Source: Actinospica robiniae DSM 44927 (GTDB lineage Bacteria; Actinomycetota; Actinomycetes; Streptomycetales; Catenulisporaceae). Taken from it: DNA of 64,000 bases. The position numbers and the translations under genes are program-made. Shown piece by piece: positions 9,182 to 17,355 of this stretch. The notes under the pieces were generated by a model. That model had not been told where the DNA came from, searched no databases, and saw only the letters and a list, made by a program, of their open reading frames with translations. How positions within the stretch are numbered: the stretch's first letter is position 1; every line of letters begins with the position of its first letter. The stretch lies in the NCBI RefSeq assembly GCF_000504285.1, contig NZ_KI632511.1, positions 8,786,154-8,850,153 on the forward strand, written 5' to 3'.

Positions 9182-10453
9182 TCAGCGCGCGCGGGCGCGG
9201 TCCGCGCGCTCGTCGAGCACGGAAGTGAACAGCTCCAGCAGTTGAGGGGTGACAGTGCGCGCCTCGTAGGCGCGCGCCTTGCGCCGCCCGGCCTGTCCCA
9301 TCCGCTCGCGGCGTGCCGGGTCGTCGAGCAGGGTGTCGAGGGCGGCCGCGAGCGCCGGCGGATCGCGCGGCGGGACGAGCAGCCCGGTCTCCCGGTCGTC
9401 CACGATCTCCCCGAGCCCGCCCACGGCGGAGGCGACCACGGGCCGGCCGGCGAGCATCCCTTCCGCGGGCACCAGCGGGTGCGGCTCGCCCCACACCGAC
9501 GGCACGACGCCGACCGAGGCACCCGCCCACGAAGCCATGACAGCGCTCTTCGGCTGGTCGCAGGCCACGATGATCCCGGGCCCGGACAGCTCGAGGGACG
9601 CGGTGTCGGGCCCGCGCATGCCGATCAGGACGAGCGGCACCCGGTGGCGCATCAGCCGGACGGCGTCCAGGAGCACGTCGACGCCCTTGTGCCGGCTGAG
9701 CGCGCCGACGTACAGCAGGTAGCCGTCGTCGGGCGGCAGGAACGCGGGCCGCGGCGCGCTGTGTGCCAGCTCGTCCAGGCCGTCGGGCACCATGCTCGAG
9801 ATCACCTCGAGCCGGGGGCCGGGCGGCACGTGGGGGCGGACCGCGTCGGCGACCGCCTCGCTGACCGCGACGTAGGCGTCCGCGCGGGCGAGCAGCGGCC
9901 GGCCGGCGCGCAGCGCCCCGGCCAGCGCGGCGGCGATCGGCGCGCCGTACTGCTGCCTGGCGCAGGAGGCGCACTTGCCCAGGCGCGGCCCGGTGCACGG
10001 TGTGCCGAAGTACTGATACGTCTTCTTCGCGCAGATCAGGCCGTAGTCGTGCAGGGTCGCGACGTGCGCGGGGCCGGTGGCGGCGCGGTAGAGCGGGTAG
10101 TTCGAGAACTCGATCCAGCTGTGGCTGAGGACCACGTCCGGGCGTTCGCGTTCGATGATCCGGTGCAGCGGGCGCAGCAGGCCGGGGTCGGGCACCGGCG
10201 GGTGGAACGGCCGGCGGCGGTCGGCGTAGAACGGGCCGAGCGCGCCGGCCCAGCCGCGCAGCCTTTCGATTCTCACGCCGTCGGCGATCTCGGGGGCGTC
10301 GCTCCGCGCGGGCTGCGGGCTCTGCGGGGTCCGCAGGGTCACGACGGTGGCGCGGTGGCCCATCGCGACCAACTGCCCGGCCAGCGTCTCCACGTGGATC
10401 TCCAGGCCGCCGATGACCGGGCGGTAGAAGTCGGTCAGTTGCAGAATGTGCAT
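9182..10453 (-). CDS. Family 4 glycosyltransferase
   Basis: This GT4 enzyme of 423 residues has the N-terminal loop RPVIGGLEIHVETLAGQL. The donor domain carries LLYVGALSRHKGVDVLLDAV and an E-x7-E pair in GEPHPLVPAEGMLAG. A cysteine-rich insert (CAKKTYQYFGTPCTGP, then CASCARQQYG) sits in the N-terminal half; this CxxC-containing insert occurs in a subset of GT4 proteins and may bind metal. The ATG shares one base with the stop of the flippase gene (TGATG), so translation is coupled. It is the last gene of the leftward part of the locus. Confidence 0.88.
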   Translation of the reverse strand: MHILQLTDFYRPVIGGLEIHVETLAGQLVAMGHRATVVTLRTPQSPQPARSDAPEIADGVRIERLRGWAGALGPFYADRRRPFHPPVPDPGLLRPLHRIIERERPDVVLSHSWIEFSNYPLYRAATGPAHVATLHDYGLICAKKTYQYFGTPCTGPRLGKCASCARQQYGAPIAAALAGALRAGRPLLARADAYVAVSEAVADAVRPHVPPGPRLEVISSMVPDGLDELAHSAPRPAFLPPDDGYLLYVGALSRHKGVDVLLDAVRLMRHRVPLVLIGMRGPDTASLELSGPGIIVACDQPKSAVMASWAGASVGVVPSVWGEPHPLVPAEGMLAGRPVVASAVGGLGEIVDDRETGLLVPPRDPPALAAALDTLLDDPARRERMGQAGRRKARAYEARTVTPQLLELFTSVLDERADRARAR

Positions 10454-11880
10454 CAGCCTGCGTCCTTTGCCGGCCAGAAGGTGCGGGGGTGCGCCAGGAC
10501 GGCGAGCGTGCCGACGCTCTGGGCGAGCAGCCACGCCACGCCCGCGCCGACGATGCCGAAGCGCGGGGTGAGCTCCCAGGCGCCGACCACGGCGATCACC
10601 GCCATGGCGATGTTGAGCGCCGCGGCCCTGGGCAGCAGGTTGCGCACGCGCAGGGTGGCGGTGGCGACGTTGGTGACCGCGTCGGGGAACGAGGAGGAGA
10701 GCAGGATCAGCAGCAGCCCGAAGCCGGCGGCCGCGTACGCGGCGCCGTACAGGTGCAGGATCGGCTGGCCCGCGGCACCGACGATCAGGACGGCCGGCAG
10801 GAGCATGGCGAGGACGATGCGCAGCGAGGAGCGGGCGAGCGTGCGCAGGTGGCTGGAGTCGTGGCTGCCCTCGGCGAAGATCGCGACGGAGACGGCCGGG
10901 CTGATCGTGAAGATGGCGCTGGCGATCATCCAGGTGACGTAGAAGTACGCGTTCTGCTGCGGGCCCAGGCGGGCGGTGACCACGATCGGCAGCAGGTAGG
11001 TCGGCAGCAGGCCGGCCACGCTGATCGCGTGGTGGCCGATGCTGGGCCGGGCCAGCGCGGACATCTCCGCGCGCAGTTCGGGAAGCAGGCCGCCGCTCGG
11101 GCGGGGGATCCGGCCGAGCCGGTAGAACGCGCGGTGGCACAGCAGCAGGCCGAACACGGCTCCGGCCAGTCCGCTCACCGCCCAGGTCCCGATGATCGTG
11201 CTCGCGCCCGGTTTGGACAGCAGCGCGATCGCGATCAGGGCGGCGAGCTTGAGCCCGGAGGAGAACGCGTTTCGCCAGAACATGAAGTCGGCGCGGCGCT
11301 GGCCGACGAACACGTCGTCGAGCAGGCCGCAGGAGGTCCAGCCGACCGCGCCGAGCACGAACCACGCGGCGACGGCCGGGTCGCTCTCGAGCAGGCGCAG
11401 GGGGCGGAGCAGCACGGCGAGGGGCACGAGGGCCGCGGCCGCCGCGAGCAGGGTGGCGAACATACACAGCAATTGGGTGCTGTAGACGCTCAGCAGCCAC
11501 TGTGCACGCGTGGTGCGTGTGGGCAGGCGGGCGATCAACTGCCCGCCAGGGCCGAGGTAGACGCCCAGGGAGATGATGACCATGGCGGAGACCAGGGTCG
11601 AACCGAGGCCCACGGTCGAGGTGGGCAGCAGGCGTGCCGCCGCGATCCAGTAGACGTAGCCGAACGCGCCGTTGACCGCGGTGGTGGCCATGACCCCGAA
11701 GCTGTTGCGCGTCAGCGAGTCCGCGCGGAGCCGGGCGACCAGGCGGCGCGCGCGCAGGATGCGGGAGGCGGGCTCGGCGGGGTCGGCCGTTTGTCCGGCC
11801 GCGGCGGTGCCGGTGCCGGTGCCGGTGCCAGGAGAGCGTGCGTGGATGCGCCGGATCGTCTCCTTCAGCCCTGAACGCAT
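10453..11880 (-). CDS. Wzx-like lipid-linked oligosaccharide flippase
   Basis: The product has 475 residues with 12-14 hydrophobic segments of the MATE/Wzx type. The first transmembrane block contains NSFGVMATTAVNGAFGYVYW and the central block QQNAYFYVTWMIASAIFT. It should flip undecaprenyl-linked glycan units across the cytoplasmic membrane for export. Start ATG 11880 has GAGGAG seven bases upstream. The cytoplasmic N-terminus is ~50 residues and contains a GTGTGTGT stretch from a 6-bp tandem repeat. Its position between the ATP-grasp gene and a GT4 gene agrees with a role in exopolysaccharide export. Confidence 0.85.
   Translation of the reverse strand: MRSGLKETIRRIHARSPGTGTGTGTAAAGQTADPAEPASRILRARRLVARLRADSLTRNSFGVMATTAVNGAFGYVYWIAAARLLPTSTVGLGSTLVSAMVIISLGVYLGPGGQLIARLPTRTTRAQWLLSVYSTQLLCMFATLLAAAAALVPLAVLLRPLRLLESDPAVAAWFVLGAVGWTSCGLLDDVFVGQRRADFMFWRNAFSSGLKLAALIAIALLSKPGASTIIGTWAVSGLAGAVFGLLLCHRAFYRLGRIPRPSGGLLPELRAEMSALARPSIGHHAISVAGLLPTYLLPIVVTARLGPQQNAYFYVTWMIASAIFTISPAVSVAIFAEGSHDSSHLRTLARSSLRIVLAMLLPAVLIVGAAGQPILHLYGAAYAAAGFGLLLILLSSSFPDAVTNVATATLRVRNLLPRAAALNIAMAVIAVVGAWELTPRFGIVGAGVAWLLAQSVGTLAVLAHPRTFWPAKDAG
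11806..11829. repeat. 6-bp tandem repeat (GGTGCC x4)
   Basis: Four perfect copies of GGTGCC within the 5' end of the flippase gene encode an alternating Gly-Thr stretch in the cytoplasmic tail. The unit keeps the reading frame. Confidence 0.9.
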
Positions 11881-11965
11881 CCTGGTGCTCCTCGGCGGAT
11901 TTCGATCATCACCTCACGCGGTGCCCCGCGGCGCAACTCGGGGTCGGGCCGGCGGCGACGCGATC

Positions 11966-13276
11966 TCAGCCGGGCGCCGGACGCAGCCGTGCGCGGGCCC
12001 GGCGTGCCGTCTTGACCAGGATGTTCCTGGCGAACCTGGCCGTGACCACGGCGAAGGGCAGCGGGTCGTCCCAGGCGAACCACGCTCTCTCGCGCCGGTG
12101 CACCGGGATCGGCCGGGGTTTCGGCGCGCCGGCGGCGCGCCGCCGGCGCCACAGCAGGTAGCCCGCCGCGGCGTCCAGGTGCTCGACGACCAGTTCCCGG
12201 CCGTCGATCTGCCGGCCGGGCGGGATGGGCCGCCCGGTCAGGTCCAGGTGCAGGGCGCGGACCAGGTCCACGCCCGCGGTGGTGCGGAAGACCTGCGCCT
12301 GCGCGCCGAGCCGCGGGTTGAAGTCGACCAGTTTGAGCCGCCCGTCGCGCGGGTCGAAACGCCAGTCCATGTCGCCGATGCCGCGGTAGCCGATGTCGCG
12401 GCAGAAGCGGGCGGCGCACGCGGCCAGTTCCGGGTTGGCCACTGCCACTCCGCGGGCGGTCACGCCCGCGCCGGGCGGCCAGTCGCGCAGCTTCACGCCG
12501 GTGAACACCAGCGGCTCGGCCTCGCCCTGCGGGCAGTAGACGTGCGCGAACCAGTCCGGCGGCCTGCGGGCGGACGAACGGTCCGGGGGCACGAACTCCT
12601 GGACCAGCAGGCGCTTGGCCCCGTGCGTCTCGAGCGCCTCGGCCAGTTGCTCGACCTGCGCGGGGCCGGCCAGCTTCCGGGTGGTGCCGACGACGGGTCC
12701 GGTCAGGCGGCCGGCCAGGTCGGCGTTCTTGACCACGACGGGCAGGCCGAGTTCGGCCACCGCCTGCCGCAGCGCGGGTGCGCTGTCGGCCACCAGGGCC
12801 CTGGGCGTGGGCGTGTCGTGGGCGAGGCAGAGTTCGTGCATGGCGTACTTGTCCACCAGCCGGGCCGGCAGGTCCGGGGCGACGGCGGGCAGCAGGAGCA
12901 GGTCGCGCAGCGCCTCGCGTTGCCCGGCCAGCAGCACCGCGGCCTCGTCGCTGGTGGGCAGCGCCACGACGGGGCTCTCGAGCCGTTCGGCGATGCGGCG
13001 CAGGCCGGCGGCCAGCCGCGCCGGGTCCTCGGCGCCGGTGGCGGGCCAGACGAACCGGCCGGCCAGGTGCCGGGATAAACCGACGGGGGCGGTGCGGTCC
13101 TCGGTGAGCGTATAGACCGGCACCCCCGCGCGGCCGAGGCTGCGCACCGCGCCGAGAGCGCCGTGGTTGAGCAGCGGGTTGCGCCCGACCCGCACGACCA
13201 GCGCCGGGCGGGCGCGGTCGAGGGCGGGGCCGCGCGGCGGGTTCGCGCGGTGCGGCGCGCCGGGTTCGGACGCCAT
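11966..13276 (-). CDS. ATP-grasp ligase
   Basis: This ATP-grasp enzyme of 436 residues probably forms an amide or similar bond by activating a carboxylate as acyl-phosphate. The N-terminal pre-ATP domain has RNPLLNHGALGAVRSLGRAG. The lysine-bearing strand is LGLPVVVKNADL, the lid region is LLVQEFVP, and the metal-binding acids are in DMDWRFD and LVDFNPRLGAQ. ATG 13276 is preceded by GAAGG at 8 bases; longer frames from 13510 are arginine-rich read-through. It starts the leftward run ATP-grasp, flippase, GT4. Relatives in glycan loci may attach amino acids or modify acidic sugars, but the substrate is not known. Confidence 0.8.
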   Translation of the reverse strand: MASEPGAPHRANPPRGPALDRARPALVVRVGRNPLLNHGALGAVRSLGRAGVPVYTLTEDRTAPVGLSRHLAGRFVWPATGAEDPARLAAGLRRIAERLESPVVALPTSDEAAVLLAGQREALRDLLLLPAVAPDLPARLVDKYAMHELCLAHDTPTPRALVADSAPALRQAVAELGLPVVVKNADLAGRLTGPVVGTTRKLAGPAQVEQLAEALETHGAKRLLVQEFVPPDRSSARRPPDWFAHVYCPQGEAEPLVFTGVKLRDWPPGAGVTARGVAVANPELAACAARFCRDIGYRGIGDMDWRFDPRDGRLKLVDFNPRLGAQAQVFRTTAGVDLVRALHLDLTGRPIPPGRQIDGRELVVEHLDAAAGYLLWRRRRAAGAPKPRPIPVHRRERAWFAWDDPLPFAVVTARFARNILVKTARRARARLRPAPG

Positions 13277-13434
13277 GGGGACAGCCTTCGATCGGGGGTT
13301 TCCGGACGGGTTCGCCGCGGCCGGCCCCCGGTACCGCGGCGCCGCCTCGCCTCGATCTTTCCCGCGCGCCGGGGCGGGCGCCACCGGGGTTGGCCCGCCC
13401 GGCGGACGGGCGCGGTGCGTCGCGCGGCGCCCGG

Positions 13435-13971
13435 CTAGGCTGCCGCCAACTCGCCGAAGACCCAGGTCCCGGGAGAATCCGGATCGTCCCCGGCCCAGAA
13501 CTCCGTCCACAACCGGCGGAACTCCGACCGGGACAGGTAGCCGTCACCGTTGAGGTCGAGCCGGAAGAAGACCACGTCCGTGTCGGTCGGCCGGCCGTTC
13601 CAGGCCTCGATGAGCGAGCGGTACTCCGCGCTCGAGATCCGTTCGTCCGCGTTCTCGTCCACGGCCTCGAACATCGCGTCGGCCGTCGCGTTCACCGCCT
13701 CGGGCATGGTGGGCAGCAGGTCGACGACCGTCATCACGTCGTCCAGGCTGACCCGGGACACCTCCGCCGCGTTGACGCTGAGCGACGCCCACCAGCCCAG
13801 CATGACGCGGCTCAGCAGCCGGCCTCGGGCGGAGCCGGGCGAGATCCCCCGCTGCGTGGTCCACCGCTCGGCCAGCGCCTCGAAGTCCCCCTCCACCAGG
13901 TAGCCGCGCCCCGCCCTGTCCATCGCCTCGAACACCGCGGCCACCTTCTGCCGCTGGAACTCGCTCGCCAT
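13435..13971 (-). CDS. EF-hand calcium-binding protein (calerythrin-like)
   Basis: This 178-residue cytosolic protein belongs to the actinobacterial calerythrin family and has the usual length. Two calcium loops look functional: residues 105-116 (DENADERISSAE) and 139-150 (DLNGDGYLSRSE). A third at residues 18-29 (DRAGRGYLVEGD) keeps an acid at position 12 but lacks acids at positions 3 and 5, so its binding is doubtful. There is no signal peptide. ATG 13971 follows GAGGACGAG. It diverges from the c-di-GMP gene across a 204-bp intergenic region. Its target in calcium signalling is unknown. Confidence 0.88.
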   Translation of the reverse strand: MASEFQRQKVAAVFEAMDRAGRGYLVEGDFEALAERWTTQRGISPGSARGRLLSRVMLGWWASLSVNAAEVSRVSLDDVMTVVDLLPTMPEAVNATADAMFEAVDENADERISSAEYRSLIEAWNGRPTDTDVVFFRLDLNGDGYLSRSEFRRLWTEFWAGDDPDSPGTWVFGELAAA

Positions 13972-14117
13972 GACTCGTCCTCTCGTCCGCGCTCCCCGTT
14001 GCCCCCTTCCGCGCAGCCGATCGGAGACACCCGGATCAAGCCCAAACCACCCGAGCGGGTGAGACGGCGCCCGGCTCGCCCGGCGCCCTGGTCGAGGCGG
14101 TGATCCGCCGCCCAGAA

Positions 14118-14175
14118 TGACACGTAATGGTGATGAATAGTGTATTAAGTCCGTTTTGAATAGTAATATCGCGTT
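14118..14175 (+). promoter_or_regulatory. AT-rich promoter region with direct repeats
   Basis: This stretch is strikingly AT-rich against its surroundings. It holds two direct copies of GAATAGT (in GAATAGTGTATT and GAATAGTAATAT) 22 bases apart, just before the c-di-GMP gene. It is the likely promoter and regulator-binding region, but no transcription start can be fixed by reading. Confidence 0.45.
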
Positions 14176-17100
14176 ATGCTGCCGTCCGCGGGTCCAGAGC
14201 GCGGCCTCGGCCCCCCGGCCGTCTCCGCCCGCGCTCCGGCCTGGGCCATGCGGGTCTACCTGGCCGCGTTCGCCGTGCTCACGGCGCTCTACTTCACGCT
14301 CCCCTCCTGGCGGGGCGGCGACTGGGCGGCCATGGGCCTGTTCGCGACGCTCGCGATGCTCTGGAGCCTGGCCCGCTACCGCCCGCTGCACCGGGCGCCC
14401 TGGCTGCTCCTGGCCGGCGCGCTGGTCACCCTGGTCTCCACGGACGCGGTCGACCTCGCCCGCAACGCCCGGTCGGGCAGCCAGATCGACTTCTTCCCGA
14501 ACACCGACTGGTTCCCCACCACGCCGGAAGAGGTGGCGCTGCTCGCCTACCCGCTCGCGGCGGTGGGGCTGTGGCTCTTCATCCGGCACCAGCGCAACGG
14601 CCGGGACGCCGCCGCGGTCATCGACGCCCTCATCGTCATCACCGCGGTCGCCCTACTGGCCTGGACCTTCATCGTCTGGCCGACCGTCGACGACCCCAAC
14701 CGCACCGCCCTGGCCCGGGAGGTCGCGTTCGGCTACCCGCTCGGCGACGTGCTGCTGCTGGCCCTGCTGGCCCGGCTGATGACCGGGTCGGACGACCGCC
14801 CGGAGTCGGCCTGGCTGCTGTGCTTCGGCGCGCTCGGCCTGCTGCTGTCCGACCTGTTCTTCGAGCTGCGCATCACCTACTCCAGCTGGCACTCCGGCAG
14901 CGCGATGGACCTGGGCTGGATCGTCTTCTTCTGCACCTGGGGCCTGGCCGCGCTGACCCCGTCGATGACCCGTATCGGCAGACCGGTGAACACCTACCGG
15001 GCCGCCCAGATCTCCCGGCTCGGATTCGCGCTGCTGGCCGTCGCCACCCTGACCGCGCCGGCCGTGCTGCTCGGCGCCGCCCTGCGCGGCAGCGTGGACC
15101 AGGGCTGGGTGCTCGCCGGCTTCGCCGCCCTCTCCAGCGCGCTGGTGCTGGCCCGGCTGGGGCTGGTGCTGCGCTCCTACCGCCGGGCGATCAACCGCTC
15201 CCGGGTGCTGCGGGCCGCCGGCACGGACCTGGTCGCAGCCCTGAGCGTGGACCAGATCGGGCTCGCCCTCGACCGCGCCGGCTCGGGGCTGCTGGGGCCG
15301 GCCGAGGGACGCATCCGCCTGCTCGCCGACCTGCGCGACCCGCTGGCCGCCGCCCGCTACCGGCCGGTGCCCGTCGGCCAGCTGCCCGCCGTCGTCGCCG
15401 CGGGTTGCGCCACCGGCCTGCCCGGGGCCGCGCACGCGCTGGTCTATCCGCTGCGGGCCAAGCGCAGCGACCTCCGCGCCGGGTTGGTCGCCTTGGGGCC
15501 GCGCGACGACCTCGCCGCACTGCGCGAGACCGTGGAGATCCTGGCCGGCCAGGCCGCCCTGGCACTGGACCGGGTCGAGCTGGCCGACGAGATCCGCGGC
15601 CGCGACAACGAGGCGTACTTCCGCACCCTCATCCACAACGCGGCCGACGTGTTCATGATCGTGGACGAGGGCCAGGCCGTGCGCTACGCCAGCCCCTCGG
15701 CCCGCAAGCTGTTCGACGGCCGCGAGCTGACCGGCGCGAAGATCGCCGAGCTGGTCGGCGCGCGCAACGCCTCCAGCGCCCGGGCCGTGCTCTCCGGCAT
15801 GGAGTCGGGACCGGTCGAATGGGTGATCGAGCCCGGCCGCAGGGACAAGCTGTGGGTCCAGGCCCGCTCCGACGACCTGCGCACCGACCCCACCGTCGGC
15901 GGCGTCGTGCTCACCCTCCGGGACGTCACCGAGCAGCGCCGGCTCGAGGGCGAGCTGCGCCACCACGCCTACCACGACCCGCTCACCGGCCTGGCCAACC
16001 GGCGCAGCCTGCAGGACCGGCTCGGGCACGCGGTCGAGCACGCCCGCCGCACCGGCCGGGCCGCCTGCCTGCTGATGATCGACCTCGACGACTTCAAGGA
16101 CGTCAACGACACCAAGGGCCACGGCGTCGGCGACGAACTGCTCGCCGCGGTGGCCGAGCGGCTGCTGGCCAACATCCGCCCGGTCGACCTCGCCGCGCGG
16201 CTCGGCGGCGACGAGTTCGCCGTGCTGGTGCCCGACGTGCGCCGGCCCCACGACGCCGACGGCCTGGCCCGGCGGCTGACCGAAGCCTTCGAGGTACCCT
16301 TCGCGCTGCCCGACGGCGCGGTCACCAGCGGCGCGAGCATCGGCGTGGCCAGCACGCTCGGCTGCGAGAGCGCGGACGACCTGCTGCGCAACGCCGACCT
16401 GGCACTCTACGCGGCCAAGGACGACGGCAAGCGGCGCTGGCGGCTCTACGACCCGGGCCTGCACGACCAGGCCATCGAGCGCACCCTGCTGCGCGACCAG
16501 CTCGCCCGGGCCATCGACGAGGAGACGGTGCTGGTGCACTACCAGCCGGTGGTCGAGATCGGCGACGGGCGGGTGGCCAGCTTCGAGGCGCTGGCCCGCT
16601 GGCCGCACCCGGCCCGCGGCCTGATCGGCCCGGACGCCTTCATCCCGCTGGCCGAGGAGACCGGGCTGATCCTGCCGCTCGGCCGGCTGCTGCTGCGCCA
16701 GGCCGTCCAGCGGGTGGCCGGCTGGAACGCCGAGCGGTCGGCCGCCGAGGCCCAGGCCCCGGCGGGCTCGCTGAAGGTGCCGCCGCTGTCGGTCGCGGTG
16801 AACGTCTCGCTGCAGCAGCTGCGCGACCCGCGCTTCCCGGCCGAGACCATCGAGCTGCTGCGCGAGACCGGCCTGAGCTCGGACCTGCTGGTGCTCGAGC
16901 TGACCGAGTCGGACCTGATGCGCCACCACGACGAGCAGGCCAAGCACGCCATGAACGAGCTCAAGGCCAGCGGCGTGCGCATCGCCATCGACGACTTCGG
17001 CACCGGCTACTCCTCGCTGAGCTACCTGCGCGAGCTCCCGATCGACGTGCTGAAGATCGACAAGTCCTTCATCGCCGACATCGCCACCTCGCCCGAGCAG

Positions 17101-17355
17101 GCGGCACTGGTCGAGGGGATCATCCGGATCGCCGACGGCCTGGGTCTGAGCGTGGTGGCGGAGGGGGTGGAGACGGGCGCGCAGTGGGACCGGCTCGGCG
17201 GCTGCGACTGCGACTACGGACAGGGCTACCTGTTCGCCGCCCCGCTGCCCGCGGACCAGGTCACCGCGCTGCTCGAGACGCACCGGGACCCCCGCCTGCC
17301 GGAGAGCCTGAGCGGCCACGACGCGTTGCGCGGCGCGAAAGGAGCGGACCGATGA
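14176..17355 (+). CDS. Membrane PAS-GGDEF-EAL bifunctional c-di-GMP enzyme
   Basis: This 1059-residue signalling protein has an N-terminal sensor of 8-9 membrane segments (residues ~25-330), a GAF-like segment (~340-465), a PAS domain (~475-590), then GGDEF and EAL domains. The cyclase site GGDEF is intact at residues 677-681, with a feedback-inhibition RxxD site (RPVD) exactly five residues before it. The phosphodiesterase site is also intact: EAL at 804-806, ELTES, IDDFGTGYSS and VVAEGVE. Both making and breaking of c-di-GMP look possible. ATG 14176 lacks a clear ribosome site; ATG 14248 is an alternative. The stop overlaps the next ATG (ATGA), which couples it to a PP2C phosphatase. Confidence 0.92.
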   Translation: MLPSAGPERGLGPPAVSARAPAWAMRVYLAAFAVLTALYFTLPSWRGGDWAAMGLFATLAMLWSLARYRPLHRAPWLLLAGALVTLVSTDAVDLARNARSGSQIDFFPNTDWFPTTPEEVALLAYPLAAVGLWLFIRHQRNGRDAAAVIDALIVITAVALLAWTFIVWPTVDDPNRTALAREVAFGYPLGDVLLLALLARLMTGSDDRPESAWLLCFGALGLLLSDLFFELRITYSSWHSGSAMDLGWIVFFCTWGLAALTPSMTRIGRPVNTYRAAQISRLGFALLAVATLTAPAVLLGAALRGSVDQGWVLAGFAALSSALVLARLGLVLRSYRRAINRSRVLRAAGTDLVAALSVDQIGLALDRAGSGLLGPAEGRIRLLADLRDPLAAARYRPVPVGQLPAVVAAGCATGLPGAAHALVYPLRAKRSDLRAGLVALGPRDDLAALRETVEILAGQAALALDRVELADEIRGRDNEAYFRTLIHNAADVFMIVDEGQAVRYASPSARKLFDGRELTGAKIAELVGARNASSARAVLSGMESGPVEWVIEPGRRDKLWVQARSDDLRTDPTVGGVVLTLRDVTEQRRLEGELRHHAYHDPLTGLANRRSLQDRLGHAVEHARRTGRAACLLMIDLDDFKDVNDTKGHGVGDELLAAVAERLLANIRPVDLAARLGGDEFAVLVPDVRRPHDADGLARRLTEAFEVPFALPDGAVTSGASIGVASTLGCESADDLLRNADLALYAAKDDGKRRWRLYDPGLHDQAIERTLLRDQLARAIDEETVLVHYQPVVEIGDGRVASFEALARWPHPARGLIGPDAFIPLAEETGLILPLGRLLLRQAVQRVAGWNAERSAAEAQAPAGSLKVPPLSVAVNVSLQQLRDPRFPAETIELLRETGLSSDLLVLELTESDLMRHHDEQAKHAMNELKASGVRIAIDDFGTGYSSLSYLRELPIDVLKIDKSFIADIATSPEQAALVEGIIRIADGLGLSVVAEGVETGAQWDRLGGCDCDYGQGYLFAAPLPADQVTALLETHRDPRLPESLSGHDALRGAKGADR

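Noticed and set aside
14653-17319. Very long open frame (888 codons) on the minus strand
   Set aside because: It is antisense to the PAS-GGDEF-EAL gene, whose domains are unmistakable. The product is Gly/Val/Gln/Arg-rich without any motif, an effect of GC-rich third positions.
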